64,000 bases of DNA from assembly GCF_001886695.1 (NCBI RefSeq), contig NZ_CP018097.1:1135001-1199000 (forward strand). The letters are read 5' to 3'. Position numbers and translations under genes: made by a program. Numbering within the stretch: the first letter of the stretch is position 1; the number at the start of each line of letters is the position of its first letter. The notes under the pieces were generated by a model that did not search any database, was not told the DNA's origin, and saw only the letters and a list, made by a program, of their open reading frames with translations. Shown here piece by piece: positions 44,347 through 51,607 of this stretch. The stretch is from Aurantiacibacter gangjinensis. GTDB lineage: Bacteria > Pseudomonadota > Alphaproteobacteria > Sphingomonadales > Sphingomonadaceae.

Positions 44347-44733
44347 ATGGCTGATTGGATATGGGTCGCCACCGAGGTGGCGCTTGCTGCGCATGCCGAA
44401 CAACTCGCAGAGCATGGCGGTGGGGACGGCATACGTGATGCGGGAATGCTCGACAGCGCCATGGCGCGTCCGCGCAATCTTGCCGATTATGGCGAGCCGG
44501 ACCTAGCGGCGCTGGCCGCAGCCTATGCATTCGGCATTGCGCGCAACCATCCATTCGTTGACGGCAACAAGCGCACTGCGGCGGTGGTCAGCGAGACCTT
44601 TTTGGCGTTGAACGGCTTCAGTCTTGGTGCCAGCGACGCCGAACTGGTCGTAGCCTTCGTGGCTCTCGCCGCTGGCGAGCTGTCCGAGGACGAGTTGGCC
44701 GACTGGTTCCGGCAACACGCTTCCCAACAATAA
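44347..44733 (+). CDS. doc: Doc (death-on-curing) family toxin
   Basis: A 128-residue Fic-fold protein. HPFVDGNKRT at residues 68-77 is the complete Fic/Doc active site, with catalytic H68 and the anion-binding DGNK loop. GGGDGIRDAGMLDSAMARP near residues 24-42 is the conserved Doc N-terminal segment. Doc proteins phosphorylate and stop elongation factor Tu. The partner antitoxin is the AbrB-type protein encoded upstream. ATG 44347 follows the palindromic repeat at once, so the usual overlap with the antitoxin gene has been lost. Confidence 0.93.
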   Translation: MADWIWVATEVALAAHAEQLAEHGGGDGIRDAGMLDSAMARPRNLADYGEPDLAALAAAYAFGIARNHPFVDGNKRTAAVVSETFLALNGFSLGASDAELVVAFVALAAGELSEDELADWFRQHASQQ

Positions 44734-44739
44734 GCTGGA

Positions 44740-44758
44740 CCCCGGATCAAGTCCGGGG
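44740..44758. repeat. Short palindrome CCCCGGA-N5-TCCGGGG
   Basis: CCCCGGATCAAGTCCGGGG at 44740-44758 is a perfect stem just after the doc stop codon. The same kind of sequence is a common dispersed palindrome in sphingomonads. It may act as a weak terminator for the toxin-antitoxin operon, although no T-run follows. Confidence 0.6.
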
Positions 44759-44820
44759 TGACGAGCATGGGTGGTGGCACCCCCTTTCCTACTCCGCCGA
44801 AATCTGCCTCATCCTCGCGG

Positions 44821-45447
44821 ATGACCAACACATCCCCCACACGCTCGCTCGCCGCGCACATTTGCGAGGCCGCTCCCGCAACCACCACGCCAACCGCAAC
44901 CCCCGCCAAGCGCCACGATGGCTGGACCGTCCAGCGCCAGTCCGTCTTCCTGCGCGAGCTGGCTGCATCGCATTCGGTCAAGCAGGCCGCGCGGGCAGCG
45001 GGCATGTCTCGACAGTCGGCCTATGCCTTGCGCGCGCGCTTGAAAGGCGAGCCGTTCGATCTTGCCTGGAACGCCGCGCTGCGCTGCCGCTTCGATGCGC
45101 TGGCGGAGGAGGCGATGGACCGCGCGATGAACGGCGTCGAGGTACCGCATTTCTATCGCGGCGAGTTGGTCGGCACGTCGCGCCGCTATGACGAGCGGCT
45201 GACCGTCGCCCTGCTCGCCATGCGCGAGAGCTTTCGCCCCCGCCAGCACTCACGCTCGCATCCCTCCTCCGATTACGCACCGGATGAATTCGGCAACCTC
45301 CTCAGCCGCGTCGAAACCGGTCCGGAAACATGGCTGGAGGAGCGATATGCCAATGCCGAGGCGTATGCGGACGAGGACTGCGCGAGCCTTGGCTGGGGCG
45401 ATGTCGAGGATAGCGACGAGACCTGCGAGGATGGCGACCTTGCCTAG
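44821..45447 (+). CDS. Hypothetical helix-turn-helix protein
   Basis: About 209 residues. After a Thr/Pro/Ala-rich N-terminus comes WTVQRQSVFLRELAASHSVK, then QAARAAGMSRQSAYALRARL, a clear helix-turn-helix as in transposase or terminase-small-subunit-like proteins. The middle (FDLAWNAALRCRFDALAEEA) includes a conserved-looking segment, and PHFYRGELVGTSRRYDERLT follows. The C-terminus is very acidic (ASLGWGDVEDSDETCEDGD). Such proteins are common in sphingomonads as single genes of unknown role. ATG 44821 was chosen; an earlier ATG at 44764 lies within repeat-like DNA. Confidence 0.7.
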   Translation: MTNTSPTRSLAAHICEAAPATTTPTATPAKRHDGWTVQRQSVFLRELAASHSVKQAARAAGMSRQSAYALRARLKGEPFDLAWNAALRCRFDALAEEAMDRAMNGVEVPHFYRGELVGTSRRYDERLTVALLAMRESFRPRQHSRSHPSSDYAPDEFGNLLSRVETGPETWLEERYANAEAYADEDCASLGWGDVEDSDETCEDGDLA

Positions 45448-45598
45448 TCGGGACCATCCTGTCTTCTTTCGCAGAGTGTCAACTTCGCGCGATAGCCCGC
45501 AAAGCCGCAGCCAGCGCGGGTTTGCGCGCCGAAAAGGCGGTGCAGGGCGTGTCAACTGTGTCAACTTCGCAGAAACCCCCGACAGCGCACGATTTGCA

Positions 45599-45624
45599 GG
45601 AACCGCCCAGCCAAGCCGACCGTT
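45599..45624 (+). promoter_or_regulatory. EcfG-type stress promoter for the hibernation factor gene
   Basis: GGAAC (45599-45603), a 17-base spacer and CGTT (45621-45624) match the EcfG consensus exactly. The -10 element is 41 bases before the start codon of the HPF/RaiA-like gene. Confidence 0.75.
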
Positions 45625-45664
45625 GATTTTGCGACACAGAAGCTACTGAAAGGCTCCCCCTGAA

Positions 45665-46009
45665 ATGCAATTCCAGTTCAACTCCGACAGCTCCGTCATG
45701 GGCACCGAAAACGTCGCCGAGCGGATCGAGACCGCCGTGCGCGAAAAGCTGTCGCGGTTCGAGGATCGGCTCACCCGGCTGGAAGTGCATGTGTCCGACG
45801 AGAACGGCGCAAAGGGCGGCGGCAATGACAAGAGCTGCACGATCGAGGCGCGGCCTGCGGGCGGCAAACCCCTGGGCGTGACCGAACATGCCGCCAAGGT
45901 AGACGATGCCGCGCGCCGCGCTGCAGGCACGCTCGCCCAGCGGCTGGAGCGGCATTTCGGCAAAAGCGACAAGCACAAGCACGACGCCCGCCCCGACAAG
46001 GTACTGTGA
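45665..46009 (+). CDS. hpf: HPF/RaiA family ribosome hibernation factor (short form)
   Basis: A 114-residue protein. MQFQFNSDSSVMGTENVAERIETAV is a divergent beta-alpha start of the S30AE fold, and LEVHVSDENGAKGGGNDKSC with IEARPAGGKPLGVTEHA form the middle strands. The fold and helix DAARRAAGTLAQRLERHFGK complete it. It lacks the long C-terminal dimerisation tail, so it is a short HPF/YfiA-type protein that would bind the small ribosomal subunit in stationary phase. A perfect EcfG promoter upstream supports stress control. The sequence is divergent from standard HPF. Confidence 0.85.
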   Translation: MQFQFNSDSSVMGTENVAERIETAVREKLSRFEDRLTRLEVHVSDENGAKGGGNDKSCTIEARPAGGKPLGVTEHAAKVDDAARRAAGTLAQRLERHFGKSDKHKHDARPDKVL

Positions 46010-46299
46010 TGGCGGCCCGCTCCCGGCCCGATGTTACGCAGCTGGCATTCCAGAGCTGGATGCTCGGCTGCGAGGCGGGCTGGGTGATGTGGCTGCGCAC
46101 CATGCGCATCATGTCCGGCGGCGCGCTGGCGGAGCGGGAAGTGCAGCGCATGGTCTCTGAAAAGTTCGTCGCAAATGCGATGCTGTGGCCCGCACTGATG
46201 ATGGGCGGAGCGGGCCAGTCGGCCGAAACACTCGGCGCGCGAACGCTCAGCCATTACGGCAAGCGGGTGCGGGCGAACCGCAGGCGCCTGTCGCGCTAG
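46009..46299 (+). CDS. Hypothetical protein
   Basis: A 96-residue mostly helical protein with Trp and Met rich helices (AFQSWMLGCEAGWVMWLRTM, FVANAMLWPALMMGGAG) and a basic C-terminus (HYGKRVRANRRRLSR). No domain is recognised; the pattern slightly recalls phasin-like or small granule-associated proteins, which I cannot confirm. Its ATG shares the last base of the preceding gene's TGA (TGATG), so it is co-translated with the hibernation factor. Confidence 0.6.
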   Translation: MAARSRPDVTQLAFQSWMLGCEAGWVMWLRTMRIMSGGALAEREVQRMVSEKFVANAMLWPALMMGGAGQSAETLGARTLSHYGKRVRANRRRLSR

Positions 46300-46311
46300 G
46301 GCGAGGGCGGA

Positions 46312-46731
46312 TCAGGGCGTAACTTCGCCCTGTTCGCGTCCCTCCCACCAGGCGATGCGGTCGGGGGTGACCTCGATCAGGATAAGTCCATCGGTATCGA
46401 GACCGTTCTCGAACCACTTTTCAAGATCGGGCTTCCAGCGCTTTTCCAGCGTCGCGCGGTCGCGGTGCAATTTGCCTTTGGCCTGCACGGCGCAATAAAA
46501 TTCGCCGTCGACATAGGTGGCACCGCATTCTTCCGAACGCTGCAGGTCGTCGTCGATCCGCCCGTCATCGGTGGAGAAGTGGAAGGTGGTGCCGTGCTCG
46601 CGGCTCACATCCTTGTTGTTCGACATGGGCCGCGCGGCAATCGCGCCTTCGCTGCCGGTCTTGGTGACGAGCATGGCAATGTCGATAGATGCAAGCTTTT
46701 GGGCGATGTCGGAAAGGGAGCGGTCGGCCAC
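46312..46731 (-). CDS. Pyridoxamine 5'-phosphate oxidase-family stress protein
   Basis: A 139-residue split-barrel flavin-binding type protein of the 'general stress protein 26' group. IAMLVTKTGSEGAIAARPMS is the N-terminal hallmark, followed by GTTFHFSTDDGR, ATYVDGEFYCAVQAKGKLHR and LILIEVTPDRIAWWEG. It starts at GTG 46731 after CGGAG. A weak EcfG-like site (GGCAC-N16-CGTT, minus strand, 46766-46790) lies upstream. The cofactor could be FMN, F420 or haem; this cannot be decided. Confidence 0.85.
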   Translation of the reverse strand: MADRSLSDIAQKLASIDIAMLVTKTGSEGAIAARPMSNNKDVSREHGTTFHFSTDDGRIDDDLQRSEECGATYVDGEFYCAVQAKGKLHRDRATLEKRWKPDLEKWFENGLDTDGLILIEVTPDRIAWWEGREQGEVTP

Positions 46732-46817
46732 GTATGATCTCCGGTTGGGAAATGGATGTGGCAAGAACGGTCGGCTGCGGGAAAGGTGCCGAAGCGTGGT
46801 GAGCGGGCACTAGAAAC

Positions 46818-46847
46818 GAGCGCCGACGCCCCCACACGCCGGCGCTC
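46818..46847 (-). terminator. Probable terminator of the six-repeat lipoprotein gene
   Basis: The stem GAGCGCCG/CGGCGCTC with a 14-base loop lies 27 bases past the stop on the minus strand and is followed by TTTC. Confidence 0.6.
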
Positions 46848-46874
46848 TTCCGAGGCTCTGGAGAACGGGCGGTG

Positions 46875-47375
46875 TTAGCCGCCGCGGCCCCGGCCAGCGG
46901 GATCGGCGTAGCGGCCAGAGTCGCTGTCGGTCACGCCGCGACCACGACCGCCGCCGGCAGGGTCTGCGTTGCGCCCGCTATCACTGTCGGTGTAGCCGTT
47001 GGACGGACGCCCGCGTCCGCGCCCCGCGGGGTCGGCATGGCGGCCTGAATCGCTGTCGGTGAGGCCGGAGGGCCTGCCGCGGCCCTGTCCGGCGGGATCG
47101 GCATAGCTGCCGCTGTCGCTGTCGGTCACGCCGTTGGAATAGCCGCTATTGCCGCGTCCGCGCCCGGCGGGATCGGCATATTGTCCGCTATCGGCGTCGG
47201 TCACGCCGCCATGGCCGCGGCCATAGCCGCCTCCGCCCGCCGGATCGGCATAGCGGCCCACATCGCTGTCGGTATAGCCGGTGGTCATACATCCGCCGAG
47301 GCCGGTGCTGGCCGCAGCCGCGCCGGCGACGCGCGCCAGAAAGGAACGACGGTTGGTGCGCAATGCACGTTTCAT
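46875..47375 (-). CDS. Tat-exported lipoprotein made of six TDSDSG-ADPAG repeats
   Basis: A 166-residue protein. The N-terminus TNRRSFLARVAGAAAAS is a twin-arginine signal ending in the lipobox-like LGGC. Nearly all of the rest is six copies of a 20-25 residue repeat, (G/Y)(V/L)TDSDSGRYADPAGRGRG, separated by Gly/Ser/Pro spacers; the first copy is TDSDVGRYADPAG. Asp clusters alternate with Arg/Gly, which could bind calcium or nucleic acid, but no known domain is recognised. GGGGAG precedes ATG 47375. Function is unknown; the folded state expected for a Tat substrate is at odds with this apparently disordered protein. Confidence 0.75.
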   Translation of the reverse strand: MKRALRTNRRSFLARVAGAAAASTGLGGCMTTGYTDSDVGRYADPAGGGGYGRGHGGVTDADSGQYADPAGRGRGNSGYSNGVTDSDSGSYADPAGQGRGRPSGLTDSDSGRHADPAGRGRGRPSNGYTDSDSGRNADPAGGGRGRGVTDSDSGRYADPAGRGRGG

Positions 47376-47455
47376 GTGAACTCCCCTGTTCAACGTCAGC
47401 CCCGACGTGGGGCTTTGGTGGCACGGGGAAACTGAACGGATTCCGAACGCTACGT

Positions 47456-47800
47456 TCAGGAGCGCTTCGGCGGCGCGACGCCGGCTTTTTCGAGCTCCAC
47501 GCCGAGCCGCCCGCCAAGCCAGAGGAAGAACATGCGAAAGTCCGCAAGAAGGCTCCATCCCGGATAGGTGAAGGTCGCCGGGCGGTTCTTCTCGACCGTC
47601 AAATGCGCCAGCCAAGCAAAGAAGTAACCCGCCAGCGGCATGGCGAGCAGCCACCAGAAGCGCCCGGTCACCAGCGCGAAGATCGCAACGGCAAAAACCA
47701 GCCCGGTGCCGACATAATGCAAGGCACGGGTGCGCGGCAGCGAGTGCTCGCGCAGGTAATGCGGCCAGAATTCGGCAAATGTTTTGTACTGGCGGGCCAT
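47456..47800 (-). CDS. DUF962 / Mpo1-like membrane protein
   Basis: A 114-residue protein. FAEFWPHYLREHSLPRTRALHYVG is the DUF962 signature with conserved His residues (EHS and LHYVG). Two to three membrane helices follow, then GYFFAWLAHLTVEKNRPATF, which carries a further conserved His, and TYPGWSLLADFRMFFLWL. The yeast relative Mpo1 is an iron-dependent dioxygenase for 2-hydroxy fatty acids; bacterial activity is inferred. An alternative ATG lies at 47809. Confidence 0.85.
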   Translation of the reverse strand: MARQYKTFAEFWPHYLREHSLPRTRALHYVGTGLVFAVAIFALVTGRFWWLLAMPLAGYFFAWLAHLTVEKNRPATFTYPGWSLLADFRMFFLWLGGRLGVELEKAGVAPPKRS

Positions 47801-47888
47801 CTTTACCATGCTGCGCCAAAGCGGGGCGGGAGCCAAGGGATGGGACTATTGGAGGGCCGGCATCGCAAGTCCGCTCTCGCCTGTCGCG

Positions 47889-49097
47889 TTACGAAAAACC
47901 GGCCGTATCGAGAATATCTGGGATGGCCTTGCGAACTCGGTAGAAACCCGCGCGGGCTTCGGGCCAGGTTTGACGGGCGAGTTCGGGGAGGATTTGCGTC
48001 AGGCGGTCGCTATTTGCAAGTGGTTCGAGTCGTGGCCAGAGGCTGTCGCGCGTCCAACCAACCGGCAGGTAGGGCGCCACGACGTAGTCGATTTCCTGGG
48101 CTTGCAGAATGTCTTCGGGCCTATCGCCATGCCCCCAGTCGACGGACGGACACTCGAACGCCTCGCTTGCCGAGACGACGCCTTTGGCCACGGCTTGCAA
48201 AGCAAAATCGCGCGCCTTGTCGCCTATGGGGAGCGGTGATCGCGCATCCGGACGAGCGGCACCGATGACGAGAGCAGGCGGTTGCTCAAGAGCGAGAGGC
48301 GCATGGCTAGCGGCTTCGTCGTGCAGCAGTAAGGCATAGCGCCCTTGCGGCAGATCACCGTCCGGCAGGTCGAGATCGCGGCGGGGATGGTCGCGGTCTT
48401 CCTCCAGCGCCGGGGCTTCGCTTGTTAAGCCATCGGCTTCGAGCGAACCCTCGGGATGATCGGATGTGTATCGGGTGATGTTGCCCTGCCGCGCCAGGTA
48501 TGTCTTGCCCTTCGTGTGCAGCCCGGCCACCCAGCGCCAGTTGAGCGTGTTGGAAGCTGCATCGCCATCCATCAGGTGGCGAAGGAAGAAATCGGCACCC
48601 AGAGTCCAGTCGAGCTTCAGCGTGAAGATCCAGATGCTGGCAAACCACATACGTGCATGGTTGTGCAGGTAGCCAGTCTCCACCAGCTCGCGCGCCCAGT
48701 GATCGAAGGCGGCGATGCCCGTCCGGCCTTCCACCGCTTCGTTATAAGCGGTGCGTCGTCCTGCATTGTCATCGAGATCGGCAAGCGCCGCATCGCGATC
48801 GTCGCAATAGGCTCTCCAGATCGAGGGGTGCTGTTCCAGAAAGCCTTTGAAATAGATGCGCCAGAACACTTCGCTGACGAACTTCTCGGCTTGTGAAGGG
48901 GAATGGTGGGTGAGGACCGCCGCCAGCACTTCGCGCTCGCTTAGCAAGCCGGCGTGAAGCCACGGCGATAATTGCGATACATTGCTGCGGCCCGGACCGG
49001 TATCGTGGTTGCGCGAGGAGGCGTAGCGGCGACCGGCATCCGGAGCGAACTCTTGCAAGCGGCGAAGTGCGGTCGAGCGGTCTGCGGTCCAATCCAT
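47889..49097 (-). CDS. Photolyase/cryptochrome-family flavoprotein with swapped domain order
   Basis: A 402-residue protein. The first half is the FAD-binding helical domain of DNA photolyases: VSQLSPWLHAGLLSEREVLA, FVSEVFWRIYFKGFLEQHP, LVETGYLHNHARMWFASIWI, then DWTLGADFFLRHLMDGDAAS and WRWVAGLHTKGKTYL. The usual N-terminal alpha/beta domain is missing from the front. The C-terminal 170 residues (GRYALLLHDEAASHAPLAL through VVAPYLPVGWTRDSLWPRL) look like an alpha/beta domain in that role, so the order appears permuted. It may repair DNA with light or be a blue-light sensor; neither is shown. ATG 49097. Confidence 0.8.
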   Translation of the reverse strand: MDWTADRSTALRRLQEFAPDAGRRYASSRNHDTGPGRSNVSQLSPWLHAGLLSEREVLAAVLTHHSPSQAEKFVSEVFWRIYFKGFLEQHPSIWRAYCDDRDAALADLDDNAGRRTAYNEAVEGRTGIAAFDHWARELVETGYLHNHARMWFASIWIFTLKLDWTLGADFFLRHLMDGDAASNTLNWRWVAGLHTKGKTYLARQGNITRYTSDHPEGSLEADGLTSEAPALEEDRDHPRRDLDLPDGDLPQGRYALLLHDEAASHAPLALEQPPALVIGAARPDARSPLPIGDKARDFALQAVAKGVVSASEAFECPSVDWGHGDRPEDILQAQEIDYVVAPYLPVGWTRDSLWPRLEPLANSDRLTQILPELARQTWPEARAGFYRVRKAIPDILDTAGFS

Positions 49098-49163
49098 GGC
49101 TTACCAACAGCGCGGCCTGATCGCTGTTCCGGCGCATGGACCAAAGCACTCTGCGATGCGAAA

Positions 49164-49195
49164 GGCCCGGCCAATCGTAGTGGATGGGCCGGGCC
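49164..49195 (-). terminator. Probable terminator of the small exported-protein gene
   Basis: The stem GGCCCGGCC/GGCCGGGCC with a 14-base loop lies 49 bases past the stop on the minus strand and is followed by TTTCGC. It separates this gene from the photolyase-like gene. Confidence 0.65.
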
Positions 49196-49243
49196 GTCCG
49201 CAGTTTCGCGGTCGGGGGGAACGCTTCGACCGCGCAGATAGCG

Positions 49244-49567
49244 TCAGCGATTGGGGCGCTGGCGGTCGCGGTTCTGGCGGAAGATTTGCCGGCTGGCACG
49301 GTCCTGGCGGTTTTCCAGGCGTACACGCTCGACGCGGTTCAGGCCGTTGCCATCGGCACGGTTGCGCGTTTCGAAGCGCTCGATCCTGCGCTGCTGCGCA
49401 TCGAGGCGGGCGGTTTCGCGCGCTGTCAGCCGGCCGGCTTCCACGCCGCGGTCGATCCGCTCTGCCTGCCGGTCCTGCCGGTTGTCGACGCGCTGCTGCG
49501 CTTCGGCACTGGCGGGCACGGCTATTGCTGCGATGATGGCAGCGAATGCGAAATATGTCTTGTTCAT
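49244..49567 (-). CDS. Hypothetical exported basic protein
   Basis: A 107-residue protein with a clear signal peptide (AFAAIIAAIAVPASAEAQ). The mature part is helical, Arg- and Gln-rich and repetitive (RVDNRQDRQAERIDRGVEAG, then LTARETARLDAQQRRIERFE and RVRLENRQDRASRQIF), recalling the EF-hand-free 'LTxxE...RL' helices of small periplasmic proteins. AAAGGAG precedes the ATG. Proteins of this kind are frequent in sphingomonads; function is unknown. A hairpin terminator follows. Confidence 0.75.
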   Translation of the reverse strand: MNKTYFAFAAIIAAIAVPASAEAQQRVDNRQDRQAERIDRGVEAGRLTARETARLDAQQRRIERFETRNRADGNGLNRVERVRLENRQDRASRQIFRQNRDRQRPNR

Positions 49568-49768
49568 GAGAGGCTCCTTTCGATGCAATACGGCCGCGAC
49601 GGGTGCGACCGGAACCGAAAAGGAGGCTCGCACGCCTGAACGGTAGCTTTCGAAGAACGCCAGCGCGACAAAGTGCGACAATGGATTACGCGGGTGAGAT
49701 GCCAGCATCGCGGCCTGCGACAGAATTGCACACGGATTACGGTTTTTCGTCACAATTTGGCCTTTATT

Positions 49769-49794
49769 GGAACCTTGGGGCGGGTGCCTTCGTA
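49769..49794 (+). promoter_or_regulatory. Putative EcfG-type promoter for the FAS1 gene
   Basis: GGAAC (49769-49773), a 17-base spacer and CGTA (49791-49794), one base off the CGTT consensus, lie 80 bases before the start codon of the fasciclin-domain gene. The 307-base gap upstream of that gene holds no other recognisable feature. Confidence 0.6.
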
Positions 49795-49874
49795 GGTTTG
49801 GTAACGAGGCAGGGTTTTCGCGCCGTCCGGCGTGCGCCGATGACCTCGCATATGCAGACCATGAGGACTGACAC

Positions 49875-50453
49875 ATGAAGAAGTTTACCATCGCACTCGC
49901 TTCCGCCGCATCGCTGGCTATCGCCGCATGTTCGCCCGCAGACGAGACCACTGTCGACGACGATACCGCCATGGCCGACGAAGGCACTAACGCCGATACC
50001 GGCCCTGGCACCATCGTCGATGTTGCATCGAACAACGAAGATTTCTCGACGCTGGTGACGGCGGTAACGACCGCCGAGCTGGGCGAAACCCTGTCGGGTG
50101 AAGGCCCGTTCACCGTCTTCGCGCCGAATAATGGTGCATTCGATGCCGTGCCGGAAGATACGATGACCACGCTGCTGAGCGAAGAAGGGCGCGAACAGCT
50201 GACCAGCATTCTCACCTACCACGTCGTAGAAGGTGAAACCATGGCAGCAGACCTCGTCTCGGCCATCGAAGGTGCCGGTGAAGAAGGCTACTCGATCCCG
50301 ACCGTCGGTGGCGGCACGCTGACCGCCATGATGGGCGATAACGGCCCGACGCTGACCGATGCCGCCGGCAACACCGTGAACATCGTCTCGACCGATGTGG
50401 ACGCCTCCAATGGCGTGATCCATGTCATCGATGGCGTGCTGATGCCCGAGTAA
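49875..50453 (+). CDS. Fasciclin (FAS1) domain lipoprotein
   Basis: A 192-residue protein with a lipoprotein signal (lipobox IAACS), an acidic Thr/Asp linker and one FAS1 domain. IVDVASNNEDFSTLVTAVTT, LSGEGPFTVFAPNNGAFDAV, ILTYHVVEGETMAADL and VNIVSTDVDASNGVIHVIDG are the H1, central YH and H2 segments. FAS1 domains mediate adhesion between cells or to matrix. An EcfG-like promoter lies upstream and a terminator downstream, so it is a single-gene unit. Confidence 0.94.
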   Translation: MKKFTIALASAASLAIAACSPADETTVDDDTAMADEGTNADTGPGTIVDVASNNEDFSTLVTAVTTAELGETLSGEGPFTVFAPNNGAFDAVPEDTMTTLLSEEGREQLTSILTYHVVEGETMAADLVSAIEGAGEEGYSIPTVGGGTLTAMMGDNGPTLTDAAGNTVNIVSTDVDASNGVIHVIDGVLMPE

Positions 50454-50480
50454 TCGTTCTACGATACTGGAATGACAAGA

Positions 50481-50508
50481 GGGGCGGGCCTGCGGGCCTG
50501 CCCCTTTT
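50481..50508 (+). terminator. Rho-independent terminator after the FAS1 gene
   Basis: GGGGCGGGCC pairs with GGCCTGCCCC (one G-T pair) and is followed by TTTTTC. It ends the FAS1 transcript before the DUF3429 gene. Confidence 0.85.
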
Positions 50509-50530
50509 TCGATGGCCGGAAAGGATTTCG

Positions 50531-50995
50531 ATGACCGCGAACAGAACACCGCGCCTCGCGCTATGGCTGGGCTTTGCCGGCCTTCTGCCGCAGCTCGCCT
50601 GTCTCGCGGCAGTAATTTGGGGCGGGGACGAGTGGCGCTGGACGGCGCTGGCACTGGCTTGGGCCTATGCCGCGCTGATCTTCAGCTTTCTCGGTGGATT
50701 GTGGTGGGGGCTTGCAGCGGCGGCCTCTGCGCGGATCGAGGAAGTCGACGGATGGGTCTGGATCGCGGCAGTGTTTCCCAGCCTGTTCGCGTTGGCGACA
50801 TACTATCCCTGGATCATAGGCGAGCCGTGGCCGGGGCCGTCGCTGCTGGTGCTGGGAGCCGCGATCATGATAAGCCCAATTGTCGATTACGCATTGAAAC
50901 GTCTGCGGCCCCCATGGTGGATGGCGCTGCGCATACCCTTATCGCTCGGCCTGGGCGGCGCGACAATCACATTGGGGGTGCTGGCAGGGCCTTGA
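50531..50995 (+). CDS. DUF3429 membrane protein
   Basis: A 154-residue protein with about five membrane helices. TPRLALWLGFAGLLPQLACL opens it, and AYAALIFSFLGGLWWGLAA is the DUF3429 hallmark. GWVWIAAVFPSLFALATYYP and the basic loop DYALKRLRPPWWMALRIPLS follow. ATG 50531 follows GGAAAGGA. It stands alone between a terminator and convergent genes. Function is unknown for the family. Confidence 0.9.
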   Translation: MTANRTPRLALWLGFAGLLPQLACLAAVIWGGDEWRWTALALAWAYAALIFSFLGGLWWGLAAAASARIEEVDGWVWIAAVFPSLFALATYYPWIIGEPWPGPSLLVLGAAIMISPIVDYALKRLRPPWWMALRIPLSLGLGGATITLGVLAGP

Positions 50996-51007
50996 GGCCG
51001 CTGCCAT

Positions 51008-51598
51008 TTAACGCTGGCGGTTCAATTCCGCTTCCACATCGATTGTGCGCGGCTCAACCTGCGTTGCGGCAGCGATCGTCACCGGTTCGCGCGTATCGAG
51101 CGGTTTGATCGCCTCGCCCGTCGCATAGCGACCGGTATCGGCACGTTCCATCGCAGCGTAATGCGGCGCTTCGATGCGTCGCTGGGCGGCGTCGTAGATA
51201 TTATCCTGCCGACGAATGATCGGTTGCTGTGCGTCCAAGCGCCGCGCGGTGCGGTAGCTTGACGTATCTTCGTTCCATCCCGCTTCAAGGCGCGCGAGTT
51301 CGGCTTCGATTTCGCGCTCGTAAGCGCGTGCAGCCTGCCAGCGATCGCGATCCTGGCCGCGCATGGCCAATTCGTGCACCTCGACGAGCCCGTCCGGCGT
51401 TTCCATGGCGTAATGATCGGGTAGGCGGGCCTGTGTTTTCGGCGCGGCGTCTGCCTTTGCGAAGTTCGAATGATCAGGGATCGACGCGGTCACATCGGTG
51501 ACGGTGCCAATGGGGTCGGTATCCATGCTGGCGCCGGCAATTGCTCCGGCGAGTGGCACACAGATAGCGGCGCCCACAATCCAGGGCGTGAACTTCAT
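51008..51598 (-). CDS. Hypothetical exported protein, paralogue A
   Basis: A 196-residue protein with an N-terminal hydrophobic signal/anchor (PWIVGAAICVPLAGAIAGAS). The middle contains LPDHYAMETPDGLVEVHELA, then MRGQDRDRWQAARAYER. A nearly identical segment is found in the gene just upstream, so the two are tandem duplicates. The C-terminal half is charged and helical (EIEAELARLEAGWNEDTSSY) and unlike the paralogue. No family is recognised. Confidence 0.7.
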   Translation of the reverse strand: MKFTPWIVGAAICVPLAGAIAGASMDTDPIGTVTDVTASIPDHSNFAKADAAPKTQARLPDHYAMETPDGLVEVHELAMRGQDRDRWQAARAYEREIEAELARLEAGWNEDTSSYRTARRLDAQQPIIRRQDNIYDAAQRRIEAPHYAAMERADTGRYATGEAIKPLDTREPVTIAAATQVEPRTIDVEAELNRQR

Positions 51599-51607
51599 TA
51601 TCGAACC

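Noticed and set aside
46875-47375. Regularly spaced DNA repeats that could be mistaken for a CRISPR array.
   Set aside because: The repeats are in frame, vary at third positions, and encode a repeated peptide behind a signal sequence.
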